From contig VYCX01000250.1 of NCBI GenBank assembly GCA_009843725.1, forward strand, positions 1-6,135: 6,135 bases of DNA, given 5' to 3'. The translations under genes and the position numbers were made by a program. Positions 1 to 5,981 of the stretch are shown piece after piece. The stretch comes from Boseongicola sp. SB0675_bin_26. Its GTDB lineage: Bacteria > Pseudomonadota > Alphaproteobacteria > Rhodobacterales > Rhodobacteraceae. Position 1 is the stretch's first letter. The number at the start of each line of letters is the position of its first letter. The notes under the pieces were generated by a model that made no database searches, was not told the origin of the DNA, and was given only the letters and a program-made list of their open reading frames with translations.

Positions 1-29
1 TGATTCCGACTCTAGCCGATTCGGGATTT
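1..29. other. Left-edge sequence downstream of phnA
   Basis: These few bases follow the phnA stop codon on the minus strand. They are too short to show a gene or a terminator. Any third gene of the phosphonate operon, such as a phosphonoacetaldehyde dehydrogenase, would begin beyond this edge. Confidence 0.5.
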
Positions 30-1298
30 TCAGTCAAGTATATAATCCCCTTCCAATGCTGCGGCGGCGGTTGCGTAAAGGAATGCGTCGAAATTGCGCA
101 AGACGGGCGCGTTGGGCACGTCGATCACACGGTTGACGATGAAGGGCACTTGCTGCTCGGTCAGCCCGCCGTGACTGCGCAGGGGCTCGCCCAAGGCGGC
201 CAGGTCGTGGCGGTCCTCAGAGGTGCCGATGGTCATGTTTTCGGTGCAAACCATGGTCAGGTCGCCGATGCGGTCGGCGGGCAGTTCGTAGCTTGCCACC
301 GCTTCTTCGCGGGTCAGCACTTCGAGCATTTCGGGCAACGCGGCGACCTTGGCCTTGATCTCGGCCTGGTCAGCATCCTCAGGGAGATATGCGGTCGCAA
401 ACGAGCCAAGGGCCCCATGGTGAACGACATAAGGGTCGGTGATCGGCAGGATCACGCGGGCTGCGGACCGGCCGAGCCATTTGTCGAACACGTCCTGCAT
501 GTAGATGACGGACGGTTCCTTGGTCGTGGCGTCATGCTTGGGCTTCATGCCGTGATCTGCAGTCGTCACGATGGCCGCGCCAAGCGCGTCCAGTTCGCCC
601 AGGTAGCGGTCGAACATGGCGCAAAAGTCCTTTGCGCCTTGTTCGTCTGGCGCAAATTTGTGCTGCACGTAGTCTGTTGTCGACAGGTACATCACGTCAG
701 GCTTCATTTCTTTCAGAAGTTTCACGCCTGCAGCGAAGACAAACTCGGACAGATCAGCCGAGTAGACCTCCGGTACCGGCATGCCCAGCCAATCGCTCGC
801 ATTGTCGATCCCGTGCTCGGCCTTCGTGGTGTCGCCAGACCGTTCCGCCGAAAAGGCCACAGCGCGATCGTCATGGAATTTCAGGCCTGCGCCGAGCAGG
901 GCGCGCAGCTTGTCCTTGGCGGTGACCATCGCAACGCGAGCGCCAGCCTCGTAGAACTTCGAAAAGATGGTGGGCGCACGAAGAAAGCGGACGTCATTCA
1001 TCATCACTTCCTCGCCGGTATCCGGGTCGAACAGGAAGTTGCCGCAGATGCCATGCACCGCCGGCGGCCGGCCCGTGGCAATCGACAGGTTGTTCGGGTT
1101 GGTGAAGGACGGGATCACCGAATGCGCCAGCCGGTCGGTCCCGGTCTCGCGGATTCGCTTGAGGTTCGGCATCAGCCCTTCGGCGATGGCGACCTCCAAG
1201 TATTCCGGTTCGCACCCATCCAGGCAGATGGCAATGGCACAGGTTCGGGGCACAGGATAGCTGCGACCGTTTGCAACGACGGGGGCATTGATCGGCAC
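30..1298 (-). CDS. phnA: Phosphonoacetate hydrolase PhnA
   Basis: PhnA hydrolyses the C-P bond of phosphonoacetate to give acetate and phosphate, the last step of one AEP degradation route, in the cytoplasm. The protein belongs to the alkaline phosphatase / nucleotide pyrophosphatase superfamily. With the GTG start at 1298 it has 422 residues, the usual size. The two-zinc site is visible: Asp27 in CLDG, the nucleophile Thr66 in SFTNPNN, Asp209 and His213 in TTDYVQH, Asp248-His249 in TADHGMK, and a His near 376 in RSHGGL. The numbering runs about two below that recalled for the Sinorhizobium meliloti enzyme. The start was chosen because GAGGA at 1304-1308 lies five bases upstream and family similarity begins just after it. 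The frame stays open to 1442, but that extension is arginine-rich antisense of phnW coding sequence. The gap to the phnW stop is 8 bases, so the genes are co-transcribed and probably translationally coupled. Function is well supported; the exact start is slightly less so. Confidence 0.95.
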   Translation of the reverse strand: MPINAPVVANGRSYPVPRTCAIAICLDGCEPEYLEVAIAEGLMPNLKRIRETGTDRLAHSVIPSFTNPNNLSIATGRPPAVHGICGNFLFDPDTGEEVMMNDVRFLRAPTIFSKFYEAGARVAMVTAKDKLRALLGAGLKFHDDRAVAFSAERSGDTTKAEHGIDNASDWLGMPVPEVYSADLSEFVFAAGVKLLKEMKPDVMYLSTTDYVQHKFAPDEQGAKDFCAMFDRYLGELDALGAAIVTTADHGMKPKHDATTKEPSVIYMQDVFDKWLGRSAARVILPITDPYVVHHGALGSFATAYLPEDADQAEIKAKVAALPEMLEVLTREEAVASYELPADRIGDLTMVCTENMTIGTSEDRHDLAALGEPLRSHGGLTEQQVPFIVNRVIDVPNAPVLRNFDAFLYATAAAALEGDYILD

Positions 1299-1303
1299 GT
1301 TGT

Positions 1304-1308
1304 TCCTC
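1304..1308 (-). promoter_or_regulatory. Ribosome binding site of phnA
   Basis: GAGGA on the minus strand sits five bases before the GTG at 1298. Its first two bases belong to the TGA stop codon of phnW (1307-1309). It decides the GTG start against the longer open frame, and its overlap with the upstream stop suggests coupled translation of phnW and phnA. Confidence 0.7.
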
Positions 1309-2503
1309 AAGCGGCGAGTTTCCTGCGCTCTTCCAGCGCAGCAGCTGGGGGAACTGCGGAGACGACGCCCATAAGTTCGAGCGCCTCTTTCGCAGCGGCG
1401 ACGACCGCCCGCATGACGGATTCGTCCATCTGCCCGATACATCCGATGCGGAACGATTCCACAACCGTCAACTTTCCGGGATAGATTATGAAGCCCTTGT
1501 CCTTCAGCAGATCATAGAACCGGTCGAAGCTGAAGGCCGGGTCGGCGGGGCAGAAGAACGTGGTGATGATCGGGCTGAGCCAGCGGTCGGCGAGCAAGGT
1601 TTCAAAGCCCAGGCTGCGCATGCCTGCAACCATGACTTCGCGGTTGCGCATGTAGCGCGCGCCACGCCCGGCAACGCCACCCTCAGCCTCGTGCTGTTTC
1701 AGCGCTTCGACAAAGGCCGCAACAACGTGGGTCGGCGGCGTAAACCGCCACTGGCGGGTCCTCTCCATCGAGGCCCACTGGGCATGCACATCCAATGACA
1801 GCGAGTGTGAGTTGCCCTTGGCCGCCTCGATCTCGTCCTTGCGCGCAATGACAAAGCCGAAGCCGGGCACGCCCTCTATGCACTTGTTGGCAGAAGAGGC
1901 AAATGCTGCGCATCCCAGCTCTTCCGGGTGAAGGGGGAGGGCGCCAAACGCGGACATGCTGTCGATCAGCAGCTTGCGGCCCCCGGCACGTGTGGCATCG
2001 GCGATCTCTTCGATCGGGTTCAGGATGCCGGACGAGGTTTCGCAGTGGATGGCGAACACGTGGGTGATTTCGGGATCGTTTGCCAAAATTGCGGCAACCT
2101 CCTCGCCACGTGGCGGCAGATAGTCACCTTTGTCGAGCAACACCTTCTGGCGTCCAAGATAGTCCAGCGTTGCCGAAGCCCGCAGGCCATAGGCTCCATT
2201 GGCCAGAACAAGGACCTTGCCGTCCCGCGGCACAAAGGAACCCAGCATTGCCTCGACGCAATAGGTGCCTGATCCCTGAATCGGGACGCAATCATATGCG
2301 TCGGACCCGCGCCCGATCATGCCCAGGAGCCGAGACCTCAGATCGCGCGTCATGGCACGGAAGTCTTCATCCCTGCTGCCCCAGTCCTTCAGCATTGCCT
2401 CCTTGGTGGCAAAGGAAGTGGTCAGCGGTCCCGGGGTGAGCAGATATCGCTCCCCCTGCCGTGGCGGTTCCAATTGCGGCGCCGTCATGTCTTCACCCGT
2501 CAT
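1307..2503 (-). CDS. phnW: 2-Aminoethylphosphonate:pyruvate transaminase PhnW
   Basis: PhnW is a PLP-dependent fold-type I aminotransferase (class V) that moves the amino group of AEP to pyruvate, giving phosphonoacetaldehyde and alanine. From the ATG at 2503 it has 398 residues. The N-terminal LLTPGPL signature is at about 20-26, a substrate/phosphate-binding GSGTYCVE region at about 77-84, the cofactor Asp181 in IDSMSAFG, the Schiff-base Lys207 in SSANKCIEG, and the substrate-carboxylate or phosphonate Arg352 in SFRIGCIG. It is somewhat longer than the roughly 370-residue enterobacterial enzymes, mainly at the two ends. An ATG at 2488 (393 residues, preceded by GGTGAA) is an equally possible start; the ATG at 2503 is preceded by GGAAACA. 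The frame stays open to 2596, but that part translates AT-rich intergenic DNA and overlaps the divergent regulator start, so it is rejected. It is the first gene of the operon with phnA. Related class V enzymes such as serine-glyoxylate aminotransferase are less likely given the phnA neighbour. Confidence 0.94.
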   Translation of the reverse strand: MTGEDMTAPQLEPPRQGERYLLTPGPLTTSFATKEAMLKDWGSRDEDFRAMTRDLRSRLLGMIGRGSDAYDCVPIQGSGTYCVEAMLGSFVPRDGKVLVLANGAYGLRASATLDYLGRQKVLLDKGDYLPPRGEEVAAILANDPEITHVFAIHCETSSGILNPIEEIADATRAGGRKLLIDSMSAFGALPLHPEELGCAAFASSANKCIEGVPGFGFVIARKDEIEAAKGNSHSLSLDVHAQWASMERTRQWRFTPPTHVVAAFVEALKQHEAEGGVAGRGARYMRNREVMVAGMRSLGFETLLADRWLSPIITTFFCPADPAFSFDRFYDLLKDKGFIIYPGKLTVVESFRIGCIGQMDESVMRAVVAAAKEALELMGVVSAVPPAAALEERRKLAA

Positions 2504-2532
2504 TGTTTCCGGTTCCGTTATGGTGAAAGTGA

Positions 2533-2560
2533 TTGCATAAATAAAATCGTTAAATATTAT
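2533..2560 (+). promoter_or_regulatory. Candidate -35/-10 promoter for the LysR gene
   Basis: TTGCAT at 2533-2538 and TATTAT at 2555-2560 are separated by 16 bases and point towards the regulator gene. The -10 matches the sigma-70 consensus at five of six positions, the -35 at only three. Transcription would start near 2567, inside the inverted repeat at 2564-2576. On the opposite strand the same area reads GATAAT (2561-2556), a possible -10 for phnW without a convincing -35. In A+T-rich DNA such matches occur by chance. Confidence 0.3.
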
Positions 2561-2563
2561 CAT

Positions 2564-2576
2564 TGAATAATTTTCA
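2564..2576. promoter_or_regulatory. Candidate LysR-type operator, T-N11-A palindrome
   Basis: TGAA-TAATT-TTCA is an inverted repeat with perfect four-base arms that fits the T-N11-A core of LysR-type binding sites. It lies between the divergent phnW and lysR starts, where a regulator of this type usually binds. An overlapping A+T-rich repeat, ATTAT-N6-ATAAT at 2556-2571, shares part of it. The assignment rests on position and pattern; the motif is short. Confidence 0.4.
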
Positions 2577-2593
2577 TCGATACATGAGCGATG
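2575..2593. repeat. Inverted repeat just upstream of the LysR start
   Basis: CATCG and CGATG form perfect five-base arms around a nine-base centre, ending two bases before the ATG at 2595. The site covers the expected ribosome binding position of the regulator gene and overlaps the T-N11-A palindrome by two bases. It could be a second half of an extended operator or a small stem in the leader RNA. Five-base arms could also arise by chance. Confidence 0.3.
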
Positions 2594-2594
2594 C

Positions 2595-3479
2595 ATGACC
2601 CATGCTCAGATCCGTGCGTTTCACCATGTGGCCTTGCTGGGAGGTTTCTCTCTTGCCGCCGAGGCTCTTGGCCTGACACAACCGGCAATCTCGGACCAGG
2701 TGCTGAGACTGGAAAGAGACAATGATGTTCTGCTGTTTTTCCGCATCCGGAAGAGGGTTGTCCTGACACCAGACGGTGAAGCGCTTTTTGCCAAGACCCG
2801 CGCATATTTCGAAATGGAATGCGAGATCAAGGGTCTGTTGTCTGAAACGGCAAACCGGATTGAGGAAGAACTGCGCATCATGGTCGACTCCGCCAGCCAT
2901 GTCAGCAGCATCATTCAGAGATTTCGGAAGACCTACCCTGACGTTCGGATTGTCATCGCCTCAGGAAATACCGAAGAGATTGTTCAAAGGTTGCGATCCT
3001 TTGATGCCGACATCGGGGTCATCGGCAGCGGGGAATCCTACGATGATTTCGAGACGCTGTCCTTGTCAAGGAGCAGGTTGGTGGGGTTTGCGCGCAGGGA
3101 CTATTTCCCGGCCGGAAAGCGGAGCATCTCGCTCGCTGAGCTTGCCGATCTGCCGCTCGTTCTGCGCGAACCTGGCTCAAGGACACGGCAACAGCTAGAA
3201 GAGCTTGGCAAGGAGCGAGGCGTGACGCTTGATCCTGCGGTCGTTGCGGAAGGACGCGAGGCAGTTCGCGAAATCGTCGCCGCCAACGACGGTGTCGGTA
3301 TCGTGTCCCGTGCGGAACTGGGCGAAGATCAGCGCATTCAGGCTTTCGAACTTGAAGACATTGACCTGGAAATGCGGGAAATGGTGGTGCATTTGCGCCA
3401 ACGTCGCGATGTCAGGGTCATTCGTGAGTTCATGAGAATGTGCCAATCCGGCGGAAGTGCAGGCTTGCAGGGTCCGTAA
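2595..3479 (+). CDS. LysR-family regulator of AEP catabolism (putative)
   Basis: The 294-residue protein has the normal length and layout of a LysR-type transcriptional regulator. An N-terminal winged helix-turn-helix covers residues 1-60, with ALGLTQPAISDQVLRLE as the second and recognition helices and LTPDGEALF in the wing. A linker helix follows at about 60-88, then a periplasmic-binding-protein-like effector domain from about 90 to 285. The segment IASGNTEEIVQRLRSFDADIG resembles the effector-domain start of LysR regulators annotated as associated with aminoethylphosphonate catabolism. The gene is divergent from phnW, so control of phnWA and of itself is likely. No start codon lies upstream in frame before the stop at 2568-2570. 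Only a weak GAG (2586-2588) precedes the ATG, so translation may be inefficient or nearly leaderless. The family is certain; the inducer is inferred from the neighbours. Confidence 0.9.
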   Translation: MTHAQIRAFHHVALLGGFSLAAEALGLTQPAISDQVLRLERDNDVLLFFRIRKRVVLTPDGEALFAKTRAYFEMECEIKGLLSETANRIEEELRIMVDSASHVSSIIQRFRKTYPDVRIVIASGNTEEIVQRLRSFDADIGVIGSGESYDDFETLSLSRSRLVGFARRDYFPAGKRSISLAELADLPLVLREPGSRTRQQLEELGKERGVTLDPAVVAEGREAVREIVAANDGVGIVSRAELGEDQRIQAFELEDIDLEMREMVVHLRQRRDVRVIREFMRMCQSGGSAGLQGP

Positions 3480-3827
3480 GGCAAATTGACGTCTTTGCAT
3501 GTTCTTGTCCGTGATCAACACAAATGGTCGAAATCACACGACCAGAGTCATGGTTTCACGCCTCGGTCGCAAGGCCGGCTGAGAACGTTGTCACGGTGTG
3601 ACGCAAGTCTTCAACCGCATGCCGACGCAATTTCGGAGCGTCAACGGGCATGGGTCTCGGATCGGCAAGACCGTGGCAGCGCCGAAATGGAAGACCGGCA
3701 GGATCGTCTTTGGCTGTGGCGTTCGAACATCCGGGTTTTGCATTCTTCAAGGCTCCGGTGCCGCGATGATGTGAGCACACATTTCCGACCGGATCACGGC
3801 TGGTGCGGGCAGCGGCATGGCCCTGCG
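3480..3827. other. Convergent intergenic region with short hairpins
   Basis: About 350 bases lie between the ends of the plus-strand regulator and the minus-strand operon. I see no supportable gene. The longest open frames here, one antisense at 3556-3846 and one plus-strand frame running into the next gene, encode compositionally odd peptides with no family resemblance. Short inverted repeats occur at 3481-3498 (GCAAA/TTTGC), 3525-3544 and 3590-3602 (GTCAC/GTGAC). None is followed by a clear run of T. Unlike the phnW-lysR gap, the region is not strongly A+T rich, so it could hold decayed coding DNA, but nothing is recognisable. Confidence 0.5.
3525..3544. repeat. Perfect 6-base hairpin downstream of the LysR gene
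   Basis: TGGTCG and CGACCA flank an eight-base loop. This is the cleanest inverted repeat in the convergent gap, about 45 bases after the regulator stop. On the minus strand it is followed by TTTGTG, a poor T tract, so it is only a weak terminator candidate for either direction. Processing or mRNA stabilisation are alternatives. Confidence 0.3.
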
Positions 3828-3839
3828 TCATGCCGGCTG
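3810..3839. repeat. Stem-loop at the 3' end of the UroD-like gene
   Basis: The arms CAGCGGCATG (3810-3819) and CATGCCGGCTG (3829-3839) pair over ten base pairs with one bulged C and a nine-base loop. The stem takes in the last codons and stop of the minus-strand gene. Beyond it in the direction of transcription there is no T run, so it is not a classical intrinsic terminator. It could protect the mRNA end or act with Rho. Confidence 0.4.
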
Positions 3840-5150
3840 CTGACATTCAAACCGCGCGCTCTTGTAGCCCTCGTCGAGGATGATCTCGATCAGGTCGAGT
3901 TGCGACTGGCCGTTGATGTCCTCGAAGTAGATGTGGCTGGGCCAGGACTGGCCCACGTGGTTGTCCGCCGGCAGATCGACCGTCTCGCAGACCCGCTTGA
4001 CCGCAGCCACGTGTCGGCGCGCTTTCTCGGCGGTGTCCGCCTTGGTCGCTTCCAGGTCCTCGATGCTGTTTCGGTCGATTTCGGGCGAGCCGATGCCAAC
4101 GGTCAGAGGCAGGTTCCGCTCGATCGCCTGCTGCTCGTAGAACGAGACATCCACCTTGTCGGCCTCGAGCCGCATGATGAACAGCGGATTGACGCTGACC
4201 TTCGCATCGGTCAGTTCCTGAAGCCGACTGCGGTCAGCCGATGCATCCGCTGAATCACCACGGCCCCGGCGGCGCGACGCACGGCGTTTCCTTGTCACCT
4301 CGGCCACGAAATCGCCGCGGTAATTGTTGTCGAATACCCGGCCCGCATAGGGCTTGTTCCGCAGCATGTGCCGGATCGATCGGATCGACATGTTCTGGCA
4401 GTTGTCCTGCCCGATGAAGAACGGCGAACCGGAGGCGTCGGAAAGCTCGATCCAGCCATCGGGGAAGAGCTCGAAATGATGGTCCATCCACGGCCCCAGC
4501 ACCGTGTCGCCCAGGTGATCGAGCATGGCATTGACAGTGTCGGGTTCGTTCACGACGTCCGCCAGGAGCGGCTCCTGCCCGTAGATGTCCGCCGCCAGGC
4601 TGTAGGGCGCCGAAATCTGCAAAGTCGGCGCGGCGCCGGTCAGGTCTTGCGTGGCGGCCAGGATGGCATCCACCGCCGCCGGTGTGCCGGTCGAGAAATC
4701 TGGCGTCTGCAATTCGTGCCAGTTGTCGCGCGTGATCAGGACCTCGTCCGGGTCCGCGCCCGGCGGGAACCTGTCGGGATACATCATCTTTTGGCCAAGC
4801 GGCTCGCAGGTCCAGGCATAAAGCGCCCAGGTCATGTAGAACTTGTGGACGCCGAGAAGGCGCGAGACCGCGAGGTTCGCCCGGGCGTAGCGATAGGGGT
4901 CGTTGTGATAGTAGTCGTGGGACTCGATGCCGTAGAGATCGAACAGGATTGCAAGACCGAGCATATGGACCGAGGCGGTGGAGTGCACCCGGTCGGGGGC
5001 GGTCAACAGCTTGAAATTCGCGTCGAATTCACCAGAGATGGCCGCGTCGAAGACACCGGTCAGTTCCTCTTTCGCGCCCGCCTCGCCCGCCTGCCAGCGG
5101 CGCAGCAAGGATATCCCGTGCGGGAATGCGTATTCCTCGATCCCTGTCAT
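3828..5150 (-). CDS. Uroporphyrinogen decarboxylase superfamily protein, function unknown
   Basis: The 440-residue protein resembles the UroD/MtaA superfamily (HemE and cobamide-dependent methyltransferases). Visible similarity is strongest at about 175-250: LQISAPYSLAADIYGQEPLLADVV, then a helix typical of the family, then ELSDASGSPFFIG. It does not look like true HemE: the arginine-rich N-terminal active-site motif is absent. It also lacks the His-x-Cys zinc motif of MtaA/MtbA methyltransferases; its only cysteines are at 115, 251, 388 and 436, none two after a histidine. A very basic segment (287-298, RKRRASRRRGRG) followed by an Ala/Asp/Ser linker separates this part from a C-terminal region with MRLEADKVDVSFYEQQ and WPSHIYFEDING. 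The ATG has GGGAG (5159-5163) eight bases upstream, inside the end of the preceding gene, with only 3 bases between the genes. Superfamily membership is likely; reaction and substrate are unknown. A methyl-group or one-carbon role is a guess from the superfamily. Confidence 0.72.
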   Translation of the reverse strand: MTGIEEYAFPHGISLLRRWQAGEAGAKEELTGVFDAAISGEFDANFKLLTAPDRVHSTASVHMLGLAILFDLYGIESHDYYHNDPYRYARANLAVSRLLGVHKFYMTWALYAWTCEPLGQKMMYPDRFPPGADPDEVLITRDNWHELQTPDFSTGTPAAVDAILAATQDLTGAAPTLQISAPYSLAADIYGQEPLLADVVNEPDTVNAMLDHLGDTVLGPWMDHHFELFPDGWIELSDASGSPFFIGQDNCQNMSIRSIRHMLRNKPYAGRVFDNNYRGDFVAEVTRKRRASRRRGRGDSADASADRSRLQELTDAKVSVNPLFIMRLEADKVDVSFYEQQAIERNLPLTVGIGSPEIDRNSIEDLEATKADTAEKARRHVAAVKRVCETVDLPADNHVGQSWPSHIYFEDINGQSQLDLIEIILDEGYKSARFECQQPA

Positions 5151-5153
5151 GCG

Positions 5154-5981
5154 CTATGCTCCCGGTTGCGACGCCACATGCGCCGCGGCTCTGGCCTCTG
5201 CAGTGCCAGCGTGATCGCGGAAGGCATCGCGCCAGGACAATCCGTCCTCGGTGGGGCCGACAGGTCGGTATTCGCAGCCGATCCGGCCCGCATAGCCGCA
5301 GGACCGCATGGCAGGCAACAGGTCGCCATAGTCGATCACGCCGGGAAACGGTTCGGCCCGGCTCTCCGCCGCCGCGATCTGCACGTGGCCGATGTTGCCG
5401 GCATGCGCGCTGAAATTGGCAAACAGATCGCCACTCTCCCGGAAGACGTGATAGCAGTCAAACATGATCTTGAGCCGGGGATGCCCGATGTCTGAGAGCA
5501 CCTCCGCAGCCTGTTCGACAGTACGCAGAAAGTAGCCCGGCAATTGCTCGGCGCAGACCGGTTCGATCAGGATGGTTCGATCGGTATGGCCGAGCGCGTG
5601 TCGCAAGGTCTTCAGGAAGGCCGCATGCGCAGCCTGCCCGAACGCCAGGCCCGCCAGCACATGGATCGCATCGGCATCGACATCCTCCGCGATCTCAATG
5701 GCCTCGTCGACATCCCGTTTCGCCTGGTCGCCCTGGCCGGGGATGGCGGCGCATCCAAAGGTCTCTTCCATGCGGACATTGATGCCGCCCGCCGGCAACG
5801 CGGTTTCCGCCAGCACCTCCTTCAGTTCCTGGCGATCAGTTCTGCGCGCTTCGTCGTGAAACTCGACGGCGTCGAACCCGTGAGCCGCAGCCTGCCGGAT
5901 CCGGTCCAGGAATGGCAGTTCGGTCCACAGATAACCCGTGTTCGCCGAAAACTCGTATCGCTTCGCCTGCCCAGGTCTCAC
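5154..5981 (-). CDS. Hydroxypyruvate isomerase-like TIM-barrel protein
   Basis: This 275-residue protein belongs to the xylose-isomerase-like / AP-endonuclease-2 TIM-barrel group and most resembles hydroxypyruvate isomerases (Hyi, OtnI), cytoplasmic enzymes that interconvert hydroxypyruvate and tartronate semialdehyde. The barrel starts with the strand YEFSANTGYLW at about 9-19. The conserved metal and catalytic positions are present: Glu140 in ILIEPV, Asp175 and His178 in MFDCYH, Gln201 in HVQIA, and Glu237 in IGCEYRP. They lie two to three below the Glu142, Asp177, Gln203 and Glu240 recalled for E. coli Hyi. The usual Hyi segment after the third ligand is replaced by AAAESRAEPFPG, so another sugar or keto-acid substrate is possible. 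The start is GTG at 5981, which shares GTGA with the stop of the upstream dehydrogenase; GAGGT at 5991-5995 precedes it by nine bases, and the next in-frame Met is only at residue 71. The fold is near certain, the substrate not. Confidence 0.82.
   Translation of the reverse strand: MRPGQAKRYEFSANTGYLWTELPFLDRIRQAAAHGFDAVEFHDEARRTDRQELKEVLAETALPAGGINVRMEETFGCAAIPGQGDQAKRDVDEAIEIAEDVDADAIHVLAGLAFGQAAHAAFLKTLRHALGHTDRTILIEPVCAEQLPGYFLRTVEQAAEVLSDIGHPRLKIMFDCYHVFRESGDLFANFSAHAGNIGHVQIAAAESRAEPFPGVIDYGDLLPAMRSCGYAGRIGCEYRPVGPTEDGLSWRDAFRDHAGTAEARAAAHVASQPGA

Larger units (their letters stand above)
2504..2594. promoter_or_regulatory. Divergent promoter/operator region phnW-lysR
   Basis: This 91-base gap separates the starts of phnW (minus) and the LysR-type gene (plus), and is much richer in A+T than its neighbours, especially 2533-2580. 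It must hold the promoters for both directions. LysR-type regulators typically bind such shared intervals, repressing their own gene and activating the divergent operon in response to a pathway inducer. AEP, phosphonoacetaldehyde or phosphonoacetate would be the natural candidates here. Several inverted repeats lie in it and are listed separately. The role is inferred from layout and composition; no promoter can be fixed with certainty. Confidence 0.75.

Noticed and set aside
1299..1442. N-terminal extension of PhnA to an ATG at 1442
   Set aside because: The extra 48 residues are Arg/Cys/Gly-rich antisense of the phnW 3' end, lie outside the family similarity, and a good ribosome binding site supports the GTG at 1298.
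150..1484. Long plus-strand frame opposite phnA
   Set aside because: It is antisense to a gene with a complete set of active-site residues, and the translated product has no family resemblance. Such open antisense frames are common in GC-rich DNA.
2504..2596. N-terminal extension of PhnW to 2596
   Set aside because: It would translate the A+T-rich intergenic promoter region and overlap the start of the divergent regulator. PhnW similarity begins after the internal Met residues.
3481..3498. GCAAA/TTTGC repeat as terminator of the regulator gene
   Set aside because: The stem is only five A/T-containing pairs with an eight-base loop and no following T run.
3556..3846. Minus-strand frame of 96 residues in the convergent gap
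   Set aside because: Composition is random-like, no family similarity is visible, and it starts inside the end of the UroD-like gene. A decayed fragment cannot be ruled out.
3486..4253. Plus-strand frame of 255 residues across the gap and into the UroD-like gene
   Set aside because: Its second half is the mirror of the UroD-like coding sequence and its first half has no recognisable domain or good ribosome binding site.
4250..4320. Possible frameshift in the UroD-like gene at the Arg-rich segment
   Set aside because: The same frame continues with plausible coding sequence on both sides, without a stop, and the basic stretch reads as a natural linker. Only an alignment to homologs could settle it.
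3828..5150. Naming the UroD-like gene hemE
   Set aside because: The HemE N-terminal substrate-binding arginine motif is absent, the protein is about 90 residues longer, and the operon has no haem genes.
4368..5495. Plus-strand frame of 375 residues opposite the UroD-like and isomerase-like genes
   Set aside because: It spans the junction of two well-supported minus-strand genes and reads as their antisense.
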